In this document: one piece after another, positions 1 through 11,700 of the stretch
How positions within the stretch are numbered: position 1 is the stretch's first letter
Layout: the number at the start of each line of letters is the position of its first letter
Source: Trichuris trichiura
Taxonomy: Eukaryota > Nematoda > Enoplea > Trichinellida > Trichuridae
DNA: 64,000 nt
Direction of reading: 5' to 3'
Assembly: GCA_037903355.1 (NCBI GenBank)
Contig: JBAJFE010000014.1
Location: 5,394,001-5,458,000 of the forward strand
Notes under the pieces: generated by a model
Database searches by the model: none
What the model was told of the DNA's origin: nothing
Seen by the model: only the letters and a program-made list of their open reading frames with translations
Position numbers and translations under genes: made by a program

Positions 1-2462
1 CGCCTTCGTGTCAAGGATCCAAAGCGATACACTTGGGAACCCCGAAGCTTGATCAACGAACTTACAGAAATTTATTTAAACTTGGACTGTGACAAATTCG
101 TTGGCTGCATCGTTGCCGACGAGGTACGCAATCATTGCGTTTGAAATTTCTTGCAGAAGTCTTCTGTAGCGATCATATTCACCGGCATTTTTCCGCAACG
201 TGATTGAATGCCTTATTCGCCATAACATAAAGTCGAATTCGAAGGTTGAGCAGTTGAAATTGCTGGCACAAAAGGTACACGCAGTTTGGAAGAAGCGCAA
301 GCAAGAAGATATGGTGTTTTCGGATGTACCAAGTGACTTTATGGGTAAGTGAATTTAGCGATGTGGTGATCATTTAGTTTTCGGCATTAATTTACTTCGT
401 GCGCAAATTGCTCAGGGTTTTAAGCAATCTTTTAAGTAACTTAGACGGGAGTTGGTAAATTTCGAGTTAAGAGTGTTTGCGTGGTACAGTATCCTTCTTC
501 TGTTTGAATTCTTCTCCTTTTCGCTAGCATACTATACTGCATTATCTTTGACGGCTGTAAAATGGTCTAAGACAATAACTGGAAGGGCTTACTCTTAGGT
601 TAGATCCAATGTAAATGTCATTGAGCTCTAGCATGCTCCTTATCACAATTTTTCCGTTCTTTCTGTCTGTTGTTCATCTATACCTCGAACGCAGGTTTTA
701 TATCTTCTTGTCGCATAATTCTGGTGCCAGAGATTGCGCGGTTATAGTTAGGGAGAGGTCTGGAAAAGAAAAGTAAAATGTAAATTATTTTCGTTTTAAA
801 GAGGTTCATTTCGAATTATTTTCTTTCACGAATTCAAAAGTGGATCAATATGACGTAACCTTATCAATGCATCTGTGAACTTCGGGTTGAGAATGTGCTT
901 TGTTTCGGCAAACTGAGCATCGCGAGGGCAGCGGCTACATCAAAGAGAACCAGAGTGGAAAAGGATGCTATTGTCAGACCAGTTTAGTTTTGAAAGACTT
1001 GATTGGAGGGGGTCTACGCTGTTTTTGCCTGAAAAAGTTTCGTTCGACAGGCGCTTTCAGTTTGTTGTTTTAGCATCGCGCACGTTATTTCGTCTTAGAT
1101 GCACCCAACTACAGGCAGAAACATTTACTGCTTTTCAATTTGAACATTTGTTTTTATCTTAATGCAACTAAATATGTTGAGACAGATAGCCAGAGGTCAA
1201 CTGAGCAATGTTGACCACAGAAGCATGGTTTCTATACGCTGTGAACTACTGTTAGTTTTCTTTCGTTCGTCGTCACAATAAAGTAGGAACATGTCCCCAG
1301 GACTCTGTGTTCGTTCGCCAGATTGAGAGACTTTAATCTAACAAAAGTGTTCTTAATGTGGAAGCATACGTGTCCGTTAAGAACTGTGCTATATATCATC
1401 AAAAATAATCTTATTAGCTCAGTTGTGTTTGCTTTCGGTGACTATTTAGTGCGGACTGTAGTCATTCTGCTTCTGAAGATAACCCTGCTTCATTAACTGT
1501 TCACGGGCAAAGCAGTCGTGAAACTTAACAATCTGAAAAGTTCGTTTCGGTATTGTGTAATGTGATCGAAAATTTCAAGTATGTCTGTATTACTTTATTA
1601 TTGTCGCTGGAACGAGACTTCGTAAGGAGCATGACTTATTCATGCAGTAACTAAGAAACAAGTCACGCAACGAGGTGTAGGCACAACCTACAAATGTTGC
1701 ACCTCTCCAAGAGGCGGCTCTTTAGTACGTTGAACTAATTTAAGTTATAGTCATATGAGCTTATAAGCCAGCTTAGGCCAGCAAAATTGTTTTCCCTATT
1801 TTTCGCAGAAGTTCGTTTTGGTCGTTTAATAGGTTGAATTTTCTGAGTGAGCTTTCGCAATTTACGTCAGCTAGCAGGAAAGTCGGGATTGTTTGGATGT
1901 TTGGAATAGTTTATTCCTTTGTCAGCTGTCATTGTCTGGTAATACCAAAAAGCTTGGTCAGGGGATGGGGCAGTGCTTGTCAGCATCTGTGTAGGAGTTA
2001 CCTCAACGAAGTGTTTTAAATTAATGGCTGTCGTATTTTATATAAATTGAGGGAACCACTGAATTGTTTTATTGATGAAGTATCTCTCTTTATGAAAGAA
2101 AACGATTGTCTAAGCAATCGAAAAAATCGCTGTTTACAGCTTGGTGTGTTCTGCATTTATGTTTCATAAAAATTGTTTCAAAACAGATCCTGTGATGGGC
2201 ACTTTGATGAGAGACCCCGTAAAGTTGCCTTCTGGTTCAATAATGGATAGAACAGTGATAACACGACATCTTTTGAACACTCAGACCGATCCTTTCACTC
2301 GTCAACCATTGAATGAAAACATGCTTGTTCCCGGTATGACTCTTTATTACCTTTCACGATTTCTACTTTTTCCTCAGTTTAGCTGTCGAGCTGAAAACTC
2401 AAATTGACGCCTGGATTGAAGAAAAAATGCACCTAGCCAACAAGAGACCACATCTGAAATAA
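1..2462 (+). CDS. Ubiquitin conjugation factor E4 (UFD2/UBE4 family), C-terminal part with U-box
   Basis: The 3' end of a gene for an E4-type ubiquitin ligase, which extends ubiquitin chains on already tagged substrates and works with the CDC48/p97 machinery; the 5' part lies off the left edge. Four exons fit: 1-123, 170-344, 2187-2333 and 2383-2462, joined by GT-AG introns in matching phase (0, 1, 1). Exons 1 and 2 give the end of the E4 core ([20 protein letters not shown], then [15 protein letters not shown]). Exons 3 and 4 give a complete U-box: [20 protein letters not shown], then [29 protein letters not shown], and a final helix [13 protein letters not shown]. The stop is TAA at 2460-2462, overlapped by an AATAAA at 2458-2463 that could serve in polyadenylation. 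I cannot separate UBE4A from UBE4B type. Family assignment is firm; the exact acceptor of exon 2 is inferred from reading-frame continuity. Confidence 0.93.
345..2186 (+). other. Long third intron of the E4 ligase gene
   Basis: About 1.84 kb between the donor GGTAAGT at 344-350 and the acceptor AACAG at 2182-2186. The neighbouring introns of this gene are only about 46 and 49 bases. Open frames inside (for example 965-1162 and 1834-2019) resemble nothing I know and look like chance. I see no transposon ends in it. Confidence 0.75.
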
Positions 2463-3269
2463 AGTCAAGTATTGAGCGATTATTCGCAAAGCAAGTTGTT
2501 TGGAATCTTCGTTTAACATTGTTTGCATGCTTCTGAATTTTAAAATAATTTCTATTTTCTGTACTCTGCAACAGCGATCTACCAAAATGTAATATACCGC
2601 TGTCCTTTTGAGTTTATTTACACACAGTTTGTATAACTTGGCTCCAGGAGCAACAAGCAACCCGTGAAACGAGTAATTAAGAAATGCTCTGACGTTTTGT
2701 AATTGTGCCTTTTGTAAACGGAAAACATTCTTCCAGATTTTTTCCTGAAGCAATACCTGAGTTTACTGTAATTTAAAAGTGAAGGAAACGTACCTTGCCT
2801 TTTGCGTACGTACATTTGCTACAGGTGGAGGAACGAATAATGCTACCAACTTAAGTAGTTCCTTAAGCTTAGGGTTTCCACTGAACGAACATCTCGCTGA
2901 CGTCAAATCTGAATAAACTGAATTACAGTTGTCCTGATGCTTACTGCTGACTTTTTAACCTTTAAATATTTGGTGTGAAGACTTTGGAAGAGATGAATTA
3001 GAATTATACCTATTAATAGCTCATGTTTCACACGGGTTATTCAAGTAGAATTTAGTTGTAAGTCGGTTTAGTTGCAGAATCGGAACCAGAAATAAAAATG
3101 CTAAGTTATCAGCCTGCTTTGCTGAGTAGAATGTGTTGCGAAAAAACTAAGCAGGGAACAATACGGTTTCTGTTTTCCACCGTTTTAACTGGTATAATGC
3201 TATCCTCAACGGTAAGAAACCGTTCGAACGAACGTGCGCCGTCACGAAGTGACTGATATCAGCATAAGG
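2463..3269. other. Intergenic, no gene seen
   Basis: AT-rich sequence after the E4 ligase stop, with only short open frames on the minus strand that show no recognisable domain. The right edge merges into the 3' end of a Tigger relic. Confidence 0.5.
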
Positions 3270-5000
3270 ATGGCGAAGTGGATGTGGTGAACTGTAACGA
3301 GCCCATACTGAAGGTTAGAACCGACTGAACGTCAAAAGTTCGCGTAGCCTGTTTTAGCAAGTTAAGTTAGCTTACGCTTGAAAAAGTCATGCCGTAAAAG
3401 CCTGTCTTATAACACAGAAGTTATGTTTGTTGTTAATGAAATAGATTCCCGTATATGGCAAATATTGATGTACATACATTTACGAGAGCTCAGTGATCCG
3501 TAATGATGTCCAATAAAGCTCAACTGATATTGTAGGAAAGTAGTGCTCTAGCTACAACCGTATCAACTTCGTTTCCTGTTTGATACAATGATAGCTGAAA
3601 GAAAGCAGTCCAACGATGATTAGTAGTGTATCAGACGTAGGCAGCTTTAGGAAGGCATCAAGTTTTGTCTTTGCACTATTCGTTCTTCTTTCATTCCTTT
3701 GTATTTTTCCCTAACAAGGTAGTGTATATTGAATCTGTCGATCCTGTTTAGCAAATTGCCATAATTGTCGTCCATTTCTTCTAACAGCTGTCCGCCGCTT
3801 CCTACAGCAACAAACACCTCAGCCAATTTTTCTCTTGTCACGTTTAGCTATAATTTTTTTTCTCTGCTTCAACTTCCGTTTTTCCTCCAACCCGGCCGGA
3901 TCTTCATTCGTAAGCTGTTCTGCTCTCCACGTTGATGAGCTCATGAATGTCTCCTTCATTAAGGCCCAACTGCTGCTCGTTTCCAAACTTCAATAGCCTG
4001 TCGTTTACTATTTCATCAGTTGCAGTCTTTCTTAAAATTTTCGAACGCGTTCACGCATCTGTCCAAGGCCTTCGTCCAAATGGCTTTCATGCATGATTGT
4101 ATGACTTCCATTCAGCAGCGAGATACCGGATAGAGCGTTTAGAGTAATAAAACCATTCCAAAACTCACGGTGGGTTCGCTGAGATACAGTCGTTTCTAGA
4201 AGCTGCTCAAAAGTCTGCTGTGAACAGTATGCTTTGAAAGCAGCTATTGCGTCTTGGTCCATTGGTCTAATAAATACAGTCCTGTTTGGCGGCAAGTGAG
4301 CAACCTTTACGTCAGATGCACATCGCTGATGTATTCCGGATTCTAACATCAAAATGTTCCTCAACCGCAGGTTCATTTGCTTGCAGTGTTTTCTTGACTC
4401 TGGAATAAAACAGTTAAAAAAAACAGTCCTCAAATAGCGGCAGTGTCACTCGCGTCTTCCTGTTACGATGATTATTAACGAAAAGCTCATTTTGTTGTAT
4501 ATTTTTTTAAAGGTGTAGGATTCTTTGACTGGTATGTCGAAAAGGCTTTGCTTTGTAACTTGCTTCATTTCCTCCCAAAAGCAGCGTAGTACGGATTCTA
4601 CTCGCTTTCTATCCTGAGATTGTCTTGAAGCTTTGTTGAATGTGGGTACACCCTGGCGTACGCTTCAAAAACAAGCTGCTTTCATCGACATTGAGTACTT
4701 GTTTTGGCATCTACAGTACTTTCAATATTGGCATATGCTATCTGATCACTGGCCTTCGCGTTATGGAAATTATAATGTCTTCCAACTGTGAAGCCAGCCG
4801 AGACTTGCTTCAAAGGTTTGGACATGCTTAGAGTCAGCGGTCCGCTCTGTCAGCGTATTAGATAACTTCTCGTCTTTACCGGGATTGCCATAAGGCTAAG
4901 AGGAATGCTCTTACGTATCTGACGTTCTGTTCATACGACAAATAAGTCCTTTTTTTGCATATCATTACGTTTTCTTCGCTTACTAACATCTTCGCTACCA
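3270..5000 (-). mobile_element. Tigger/pogo-type DNA transposon relic (family A)
   Basis: On the minus strand the pieces of a DDE transposase of the Tigger/jerky type appear in order. Around 4640-4725 is the first catalytic block (LNVDESSLFLKRTPG, like NADETGLFWKRMP in the family). At 4032-4433 is the block containing RNILMLESGIHQ, where the family has LLLLDNAPGH, so the second aspartate is lost, followed by LPPNRTVFIRPMDQDAIAAF, which keeps the third. At 3647-3841 is the C-terminal tail (LAEVFVAVGSGGQLLEEMDD). Frames are broken between blocks. The stretch 3270-3680 is about two-thirds identical by eye to 15430-15860, marking a shared 3' end of one repeat family. The 5' boundary is unclear; upstream minus-strand sequence to 5282 is open but unrecognised. 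Confidence 0.85.
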
Positions 5001-6539
5001 ACAGAAAGTCATTCGTTTTCACCTACTAGCATCGTCACAACCTCCGTCGCTGTAAAAATCGTCATAAGTTTTTATATCGTCCGCCAGCCCGTTTCTATTC
5101 TTAGTGGTTATAGCGGCTCTGACTGATGTTAACGATTTCGCTGCATCAGTGGTTCGCTTCTTCTCCTTTAAATTTGTTGAAATCGTTTGGCTGGACATTT
5201 CGAGCAGCAGACAAAAAATTAACAGCGCACCCTGACTCTTATGCGCTACTCGCGTTGTGTGGAGAGGTACAAAGCAAACCATGACAGTTTGGGCACCTTT
5301 GAGGTGTAATATGTAACGCTCAGCGAGTATGCGTGGGAAGTAACGTGCATAAAAGAATTCCTACCCTGTTTTGGTCAAAGTCACTAGTTAGGTTTAGGAA
5401 CATCCAAGGAACTAATGCAATCACATCGCCCTTTCTATCATGCAACTTCTTCCTATCAAGAGTCTCCTACGAACTGCATGCACTCTTCCGGAGCACCTAG
5501 AAACTGCTACAGTTCCCTTGGGAACCACTGCATTAAATAGGCAACCTGCCACCTACCTCACTAAAGTCTTCTCCGTCTTCCTAAGCCAGTAGACGTGTCT
5601 GCGTCCGTTTGGTACAGACCCAACCTTCTCAGGCTTGACCACTTACTAGTAGACAACAATGTGACCGTTTCTCTCAGCAATTGGTTTACAGCTCTGAGGG
5701 GAACATTTATAGAAACAGCCAAAGTGCAAGTGGTTACTTTCTTCAATCTCTTTCGTATACCAGTTACTGCTTTTCCGACCAGGAGCCATTATTAGACAAA
5801 ATCTGCAACAAACTGTTAATCAGTCTGATAACCGAGATGGCTGCGGAAGAGTTAATGGAGGACTACAGGCCGTGAATAAGCCGGAGAAAAGAATAATTCA
5901 AACCCATGAGAGAACGGAACAAGTTGATAAAGGGTCTCCACACGATATTCATAGTGGGTCTCACTGTAGTGCATATGACTTGTTTATTGCCTAAATATTT
6001 TTGGACAGCTCTAGATCGCGAGGACCTGAAAAAGCATGTACAGCGGGCTGTCCCTACCCATTACCCATTGTCATTAATTTTGGAATCTGCGTCCTGGAAA
6101 CTCCGATTAGAAACGCAGCGAGGTAAGAAGGTACGCTTGTTCTCTTTAGCTCTTTTGGAAGGGTTCGCTGTAGCTTTCTGTAATTCTAAGGGACTTGTTC
6201 ACGATGTCCACGCACTTTGATTGTCATTGCTTCAATTGCACATTTTAAACAACTGAGTTAATAACAAGCAAGTTCAAATTTAGGCAAACAAAGCGCTGAG
6301 AGTCATTTAGTCGCGATCTTGGTTGTGTGCAAATGAGCGAATAGTCAGACCAGCATTTGTCTGCAGTTCAAATGTTGAATGGCAGGAATTCGCTATGCTG
6401 CGCTGCCTACGCTGAAATATAGCACGAACAGTCGTGGCGGGACGGTGCGAAAGTCGTTTGCCGTTACACAAACGCTTATGTTTGAAGCACTGCTTTGCCC
6501 GCAGCTTTGCCAACACATTTTGCAGTTTGCAAAATAAGA
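5001..6539. other. Spacer between Tigger relic and potassium channel gene, no gene supported
   Basis: Contains several overlapping open frames on both strands (5019-5282 minus, 5595-5875 plus, 5906-6220 plus). None shows a known domain, and the overlapping frames contradict one another. Part may be the degraded 5' end of the family A Tigger element. Confidence 0.4.
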
Positions 6540-8503
6540 TTACTGCCCTGTGTCGAGGATTTCCTTTTCGAATCGCAGTGTGGATGGCCGTCGGCTGTTC
6601 GTGGATGAGCTCGACATAAGAGAACTATGTCTATAAGTGGAAACAGCGCTGCTAGTTTCGTCCACGTATTTCCATAAATGAATATTCCTAGGAATGAAGG
6701 GTCTCATTCTTTCTGCCTCAAGGTACTGCTTCAGGTCATCCCAAGTGACCTTTCCGCCTTTCTTTTTTCGCAACGTGGATATCAGCGAGACTATCTCTCT
6801 AATGTCATCTGACATCCCCAAGAATCTTTGTCGAGCACGTCCGAAGTAGTGAATTTTGCGGAAGTAGGTTTGAAGATGTGTAGAAGCAAGATCAATACAC
6901 ATAGTCACAACGGCCAATCCGATGACTACGTAGATTACGATGAGGCAGAGGTATACGGCGTCTGTGACCACGATATTGCCCATACCAACAGTAACGACAG
7001 TGTTAAAAGCAAAGTGAAAGGCATGAATAAAGCCCCAGTCATTTTCAAAGCTGCAAAACAGTAGGGCCCCAATACTGCAGTAAAGACACATAAGCGTCAC
7101 GTAGGCGCCTATAGGAAACCAGAGGCTGTCGGAAGTCAGTTCGTCTTCGTTGGCTTCGTCAGCCAGGTCATCAAAAATTGTACTTCTTTCTGCTTCAGAA
7201 AATTTCCTGTCTTGACCAATTTGTTTTTCCTTATTGGAAAAATTTGCCAAGCACGCGCGATAAAATCGATTGCTCCACACACAGATTCTTTGGAAAGTTT
7301 CTGATAAAAACTTTCCGATGTCAGCTGCGGTGATGAACATGAGCGGAATTCCGACTAAAGCAAATGCTATTGCAAAAATTTTGCCACCATCTGTCACCGG
7401 ATCAATAAAGTTATAGCCTGAAATAGGCATAAAATGGTAGTGTGCAAATGTGACGTGGAATGCTCTTTTGCTTACCGCAAGCTGTAAGAACCGTCAGTGC
7501 ATACAGTACAGCTGTTGGAAAAGTCCATTCAGCACGATAAACCGGCTGGTCGTAGCTAAACATTCGACCTTCATACAGCAATGAAATATTCTGAAGCCGC
7601 TCGTAAATTTCTGATCGCCACATGTCGTAAGTGAGTCCGCGGTTTTGTAGCTCCCAAGTTTGATTTACAATCGTTTGGAATGTTTTCTCGAGAACGTAAT
7701 TTCGATTCAGCCTTGTCAGCACGTTCGTACCATTTTCTATCCGTTGCAGTACCACAGCACCAAAGGCTATATAGGAAAGAAGTACTGCAAGAAGCAGCAC
7801 ATGAGGAATGCAGATTTTCAATGCCTGAAATTATATTTTAAAAGTTACTTCGTAATTTAATGCTGGAATAAAAGTTCAACAGTCTTTAAGTTAGGCGCGT
7901 TGTTTTGTCCTGCGCTGTTGTTCATTTTCACAGTTAATGTTTTGTCATGGTTGCTTATTTATGCCCTTGTTTTTTAAAGCGGGCACCTTCAGGTCCATGC
8001 AGCATGGGCTTACTGATTTGTTTCATAGGAGTCGTTTTAGTTTAACTTCGGAGCTTTAACATGATGTCAGTTGCAATGATAGAATCTGGTTCAATTACAT
8101 AGCAACGACTTGAGCCGCAGCAGCTTAAGTGATGATAGAGTTATCAGAACCGTGGAAGGAGACAGCTTTAGTTCTTGAGGAATTGAAAAAGTTGCAATCT
8201 GCAACAACAAGATTTGTTCTTAATGGGAAATGGCAGACTACTTCGCACCGGCGCGGTTTCTAAAGGTTGGCGGGTATTTCGAAAGGCGGGCTGGCTGTTT
8301 TTTGGGCGGTTGAGATCAACCACGAAGCCTGGCGGGTAAGCATTTTGCAAGATGCGATTGCACTCTTGTTCGTTTTGCATGAAAAAGACACTGTTGCAGT
8401 TGATAGTTTCTCATTAAAACTCACCAGTTGCTTTACATAGTCTTCTAGAATAAAATTTATTCCTTCTGGAACAACTCCGAAGTCCCACTTCCAATTAAAC
8501 AAT
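6540..8503 (-). CDS. Two-pore-domain potassium channel, nematode TWK type, with aberrant first selectivity filter
   Basis: A K2P channel subunit for background (leak) potassium current at the plasma membrane. Two exons are solid: 7824-7476 and 7417-6540, split by a 58-base intron (GTAAGC...TTTCAG) inside the first glycine codon of pore loop 1, a position often used in K2P genes. Order: M1 (HVLLLAVLLSYIAFGAVVL), a long extracellular cap with several N-glycosylation sites, P1 (YALTVLTACGYNFIDP), M2 (FAIAFALVGIPLMFI), M3 (YVTLMCLYCSIGALLF), P2 (FNTVVTVGMGNIV), M4 (YLCLIVIYVVIGLAVV), then HYFGR and FIPRNIHLWKYVDE typical of nematode TWK channels, and a Ser/Thr-rich tail ending at TAA 6540-6542. 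P1 has ACGYN where TIGYG is expected; P2 has a normal TVGMG. An upstream exon about 8503-8425 ending ILEDYVKQL with a GTGAGT donor joins in phase 0 across a 600-base intron and may give the cytoplasmic N-terminus; that part and the true start are tentative. Confidence 0.9.
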
Positions 8504-8693
8504 CTCTTTCCAATGTTACCTGTATTGACTTTGAGTCAAACCTTACGAACCCTTGGCGAACTTGAATAAGAGATTCTTCAGGATGCATCGTATAAAGTTT
8601 AATTACGCTCTGGCCCGTTATATGAAAATAAGTACGCGTTCGGACCTTTCGGGTGAAACCTTCACCCGAGAGGTCCTTGACGAAATGATTCAT
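8457..8693 (-). CDS. Unassigned open frame upstream of the potassium channel
   Basis: A 78-codon minus-strand frame starting at an ATG, reading MNHFVKDLSGEGFTRKVRTR and later YFHITGQSVIKLYTMHPEES and GFVRFDSKSIQ. A possible donor (GTAACA) follows SIQ. It could be the first coding exon of the potassium channel or a separate small gene; the intron needed to join it to the ILEDYVKQL segment would be only about 32 bases, which is short. The block around ITGQSV...MHPEE...GFVRF faintly recalls the nitrobindin/THAP4 barrel, but too weakly to name it. Confidence 0.3.
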   Translation of the reverse strand: MNHFVKDLSGEGFTRKVRTRTYFHITGQSVIKLYTMHPEESLIQVRQGFVRFDSKSIQVTLERDCLIGSGTSELFQKE

Positions 8694-8739
8694 CTAGTAA
8701 GAGATGGTATAGGATTCATCTGTTCAACGAAATGATCTA

Positions 8740-11700
8740 GACGTGACAAAGTCTGAGATTAGGACGCAATCAGCCCGTCTGGTTTTGATCCTTTGCCCTA
8801 ATTCGTGCAGAGCATGTCGGCTTAGTCCATTTGTGTTACCGAGTTTGTTAACCCCGCTTTATTAAAGTCATACGAAATTATGACATGTTTGTCGCGGACT
8901 ACCTGCCCTTTTTCACGCTATTATTCCAGCGTTCTGCCTGTTTGGATACCGTGACACAAACATTTAAACGTCTTATTGCTTAACCTTGAATGTCGACATC
9001 TTGAGGAAAAAATTCAAAACGCCATTTTATATTACTCCGATTCAAGTTCACTCCTGGCACATGCAGAAAGCAATCGATAATAGGTGTCACTTGATCGAAC
9101 GCCAGAATAGAATAAAAACAAAATTCTGCCTCAAATAAGTTACGTAAGCGTAAATTTCTGGAAAACCATTACGAAAATAAAGATTGGGATTATTGTGACT
9201 GGCGAACAATTGAAGTTTCGTTACTGCTCGACAGTAACGCTTGTTATTATCCTTCAGCAGGTTTGTAATGATTTAAAACAATTCTTTAAACAATATGTAA
9301 TGGGTCAGTCTATTTGCTCAACGGACAATGCTTCAGACGAAACTCAGATCATGTTGAGAAACGCATGTAATCAAACATGCCATGGAAAAGGAACAGTAAA
9401 GAAGGAAGGCAATATAAGTTATAGGGCGAGCAAATGTAAGCAGCGCCACCTGCATAGCGTGTGACGGGGACTCTGTTGTGTCGAAAACGCTTGAGGTAGA
9501 TGTCATGGGCAAACGTTCTTACTGGAGTGGGCATCCGTCGTGCGCCAGCAACTTTAATGCGTGTGCTTGCATACTCTGGCCTACCAGACCGTGCCTCATG
9601 TCATACAAGTTTATTCCAGCGGCATGTGAGACTGACGTGTAAATTAAACACTGTCGTTCATGTGCATTCTCAAGTAACTCTCCCATGTGCATCTGAAGCT
9701 GGTTGTCACTCCACCCGCTCCTTTCTAAACAGCACAACAGACCTTCGCGCACGCGGTCAGACTCCCATCGGTTCTCTGTGATTTTCCGAAGCTTGATTTG
9801 ACAGTCACAGACCAGGAAGACTAACTTGAACTCACTGTCATTGCTCCAGAAAAGATGCCACTGCTAAAGCGTTACCTCCATGGTTCCATTAAATGCTAAC
9901 AGCCTTACATGTCAATTAATTGAATGACAACGGCCCTGTACACGCGAATTCTTTATAGATCTCGATGATAGAAAGGGTTCAATAATTAAATATAACAGAG
10001 AGACAGTACAGCAATCGTTGGCAGGAAGCGACACCCATAGGAAAACAATGAGTTTGTCGGTTGTCTCTCAGATAGAAAGAAGAATTTGGGAGATCAAATG
10101 TGAAGATGGTTTTCAAGGCCAAATGGACGCCAGCAAGAGATGGTTTACTCGGTGTAGATTAAATGACAGTGCTTCTACTCTAGAGGGCGTCGCCCTAAAA
10201 CGAAGTTGTCGTTGGCCGATGAAGAGAGCAGAAAGTTATCGTACAGGAAAAATGCTCAGCTAGAAAAGCAGGTTTAAACCTTATCCTTAAAGAGTCAGCG
10301 CAGTACAAGTACTTGCTGCCCTGCTGTAGACATTCCCATAGTCGTGACTGCTGAGCGCTGTCACAGCTGGAGGTTCCACTGTCAGAACGAAAACACAACT
10401 GGTAGTGGCTAATCGTGCAGGCGCCTCCATAGTCCAAGATGACGTCCGGTGCTATTCATATGTTACGCTGGAGCTACAGAAGGTCAGCATGCTTGCTTTT
10501 ATCGACTGATCAATGACTGGCGGAACTGTTAGATACCAATTTGAAATGAGGGCTTCAGCAGTCGCAAGCATGTGCCAAGTAGCAACGCCTCTAACATACC
10601 ATTAAGATCACAATGCCTTATTACACAGGCCCAAGTAAGGTCGTGAAACGGATGTCGATAACCATAGGTATCAACACATCCTCCAAATCACGCAATATCA
10701 GGGTAATACTGAGGTTTGGCAAACTCAAAATAGCTGACGACTAAAAGCAGGTCAGAAAAAGAAGAAAAATGAGGACCAAAACTAGAAGCAAGCCAGGGAC
10801 TAAAAACCCAGACAAGGTGACGAATGTAGCAACAAAAAGCTACCGCAATGAAGCGCATTGAAAGCGCAGCCCTTTTGTACGGGCGTGTGAAATTAGGTAG
10901 TGTTACGGAAGTGCCACTCGTGGCATTTTATTTCATTTGCGAAGCTTCTAGAAAACATCTCTTTCCATCTTTAGCGCACAACTGATGACAGAAGCATTTA
11001 GTGAAGCATGCCATCACTTGCGGTGAGAAAAATTTAGAAACCCTTTAACATAACGCACAACCCATCCTTCAAGAGAGATAAAAGTTTCACTGTCAGCAAG
11101 ACACGACTATCGGTCTGCTATTTCTCGAACTGTTTCCACATCAGCGGTCACCATCAGCGTCATGCAATCAGGCATGCCCTGTGAACTTCCCGGACAGCTT
11201 GACAATCTTATTACCTAACCAAAGCATCTCCATCTCGCCGACCCTTATCTAGATTGTCGCCTTCCTCCGCAAACTGTTCACGTTGAAGATGGAACTGCAT
11301 TAGTTCCTGAAGGCCTCGTGAATCGCACTGGGAGCAAAACGTTTCTGCACGTTACGCTATCGCACAACACAGTACACCAGTAAAACGAGTCGCTAAAATG
11401 CTGAAACTTATTTAATACCGCACAATTGAACTTCATAATACCGTAAGCCTAAACGTAAATGAATGACGGCATCGAACAAATGTGCGACCAATGGGGAAAC
11501 TAGCACTAGCAAACCGCCGCGGTCCGGCTCGACATTGAATCCGTCGGCTAGACGTTTCGACTTACGATGGAATGGTTGGAATAAAATGCATCGTAGGTTA
11601 GGGTCCCTTTGTATATGCTGAGAATTGGCACAGAATACTAAAAACAGAAAACTAATGTTTGATTTTTAAGTCGCTAGGATGTTTACTAAGGTTCAGCTGT

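Noticed and set aside
5906..6220. 104-codon plus-strand frame as a gene
   Set aside because: No domain, no splice partners, and overlap with other equally long chance frames nearby.
7960..8020. Possible further copy of the CTGAWGA motif (minus strand)
   Set aside because: Only loosely similar (CAGTAAGCCC...CTGAAGGTGCCC order), and the core elements are not all present.
8457..8693. Nitrobindin/THAP4-like barrel upstream of the potassium channel
   Set aside because: Resemblance is limited to a few scattered residues, and the heme-binding features are not visible; kept only as an unassigned frame.
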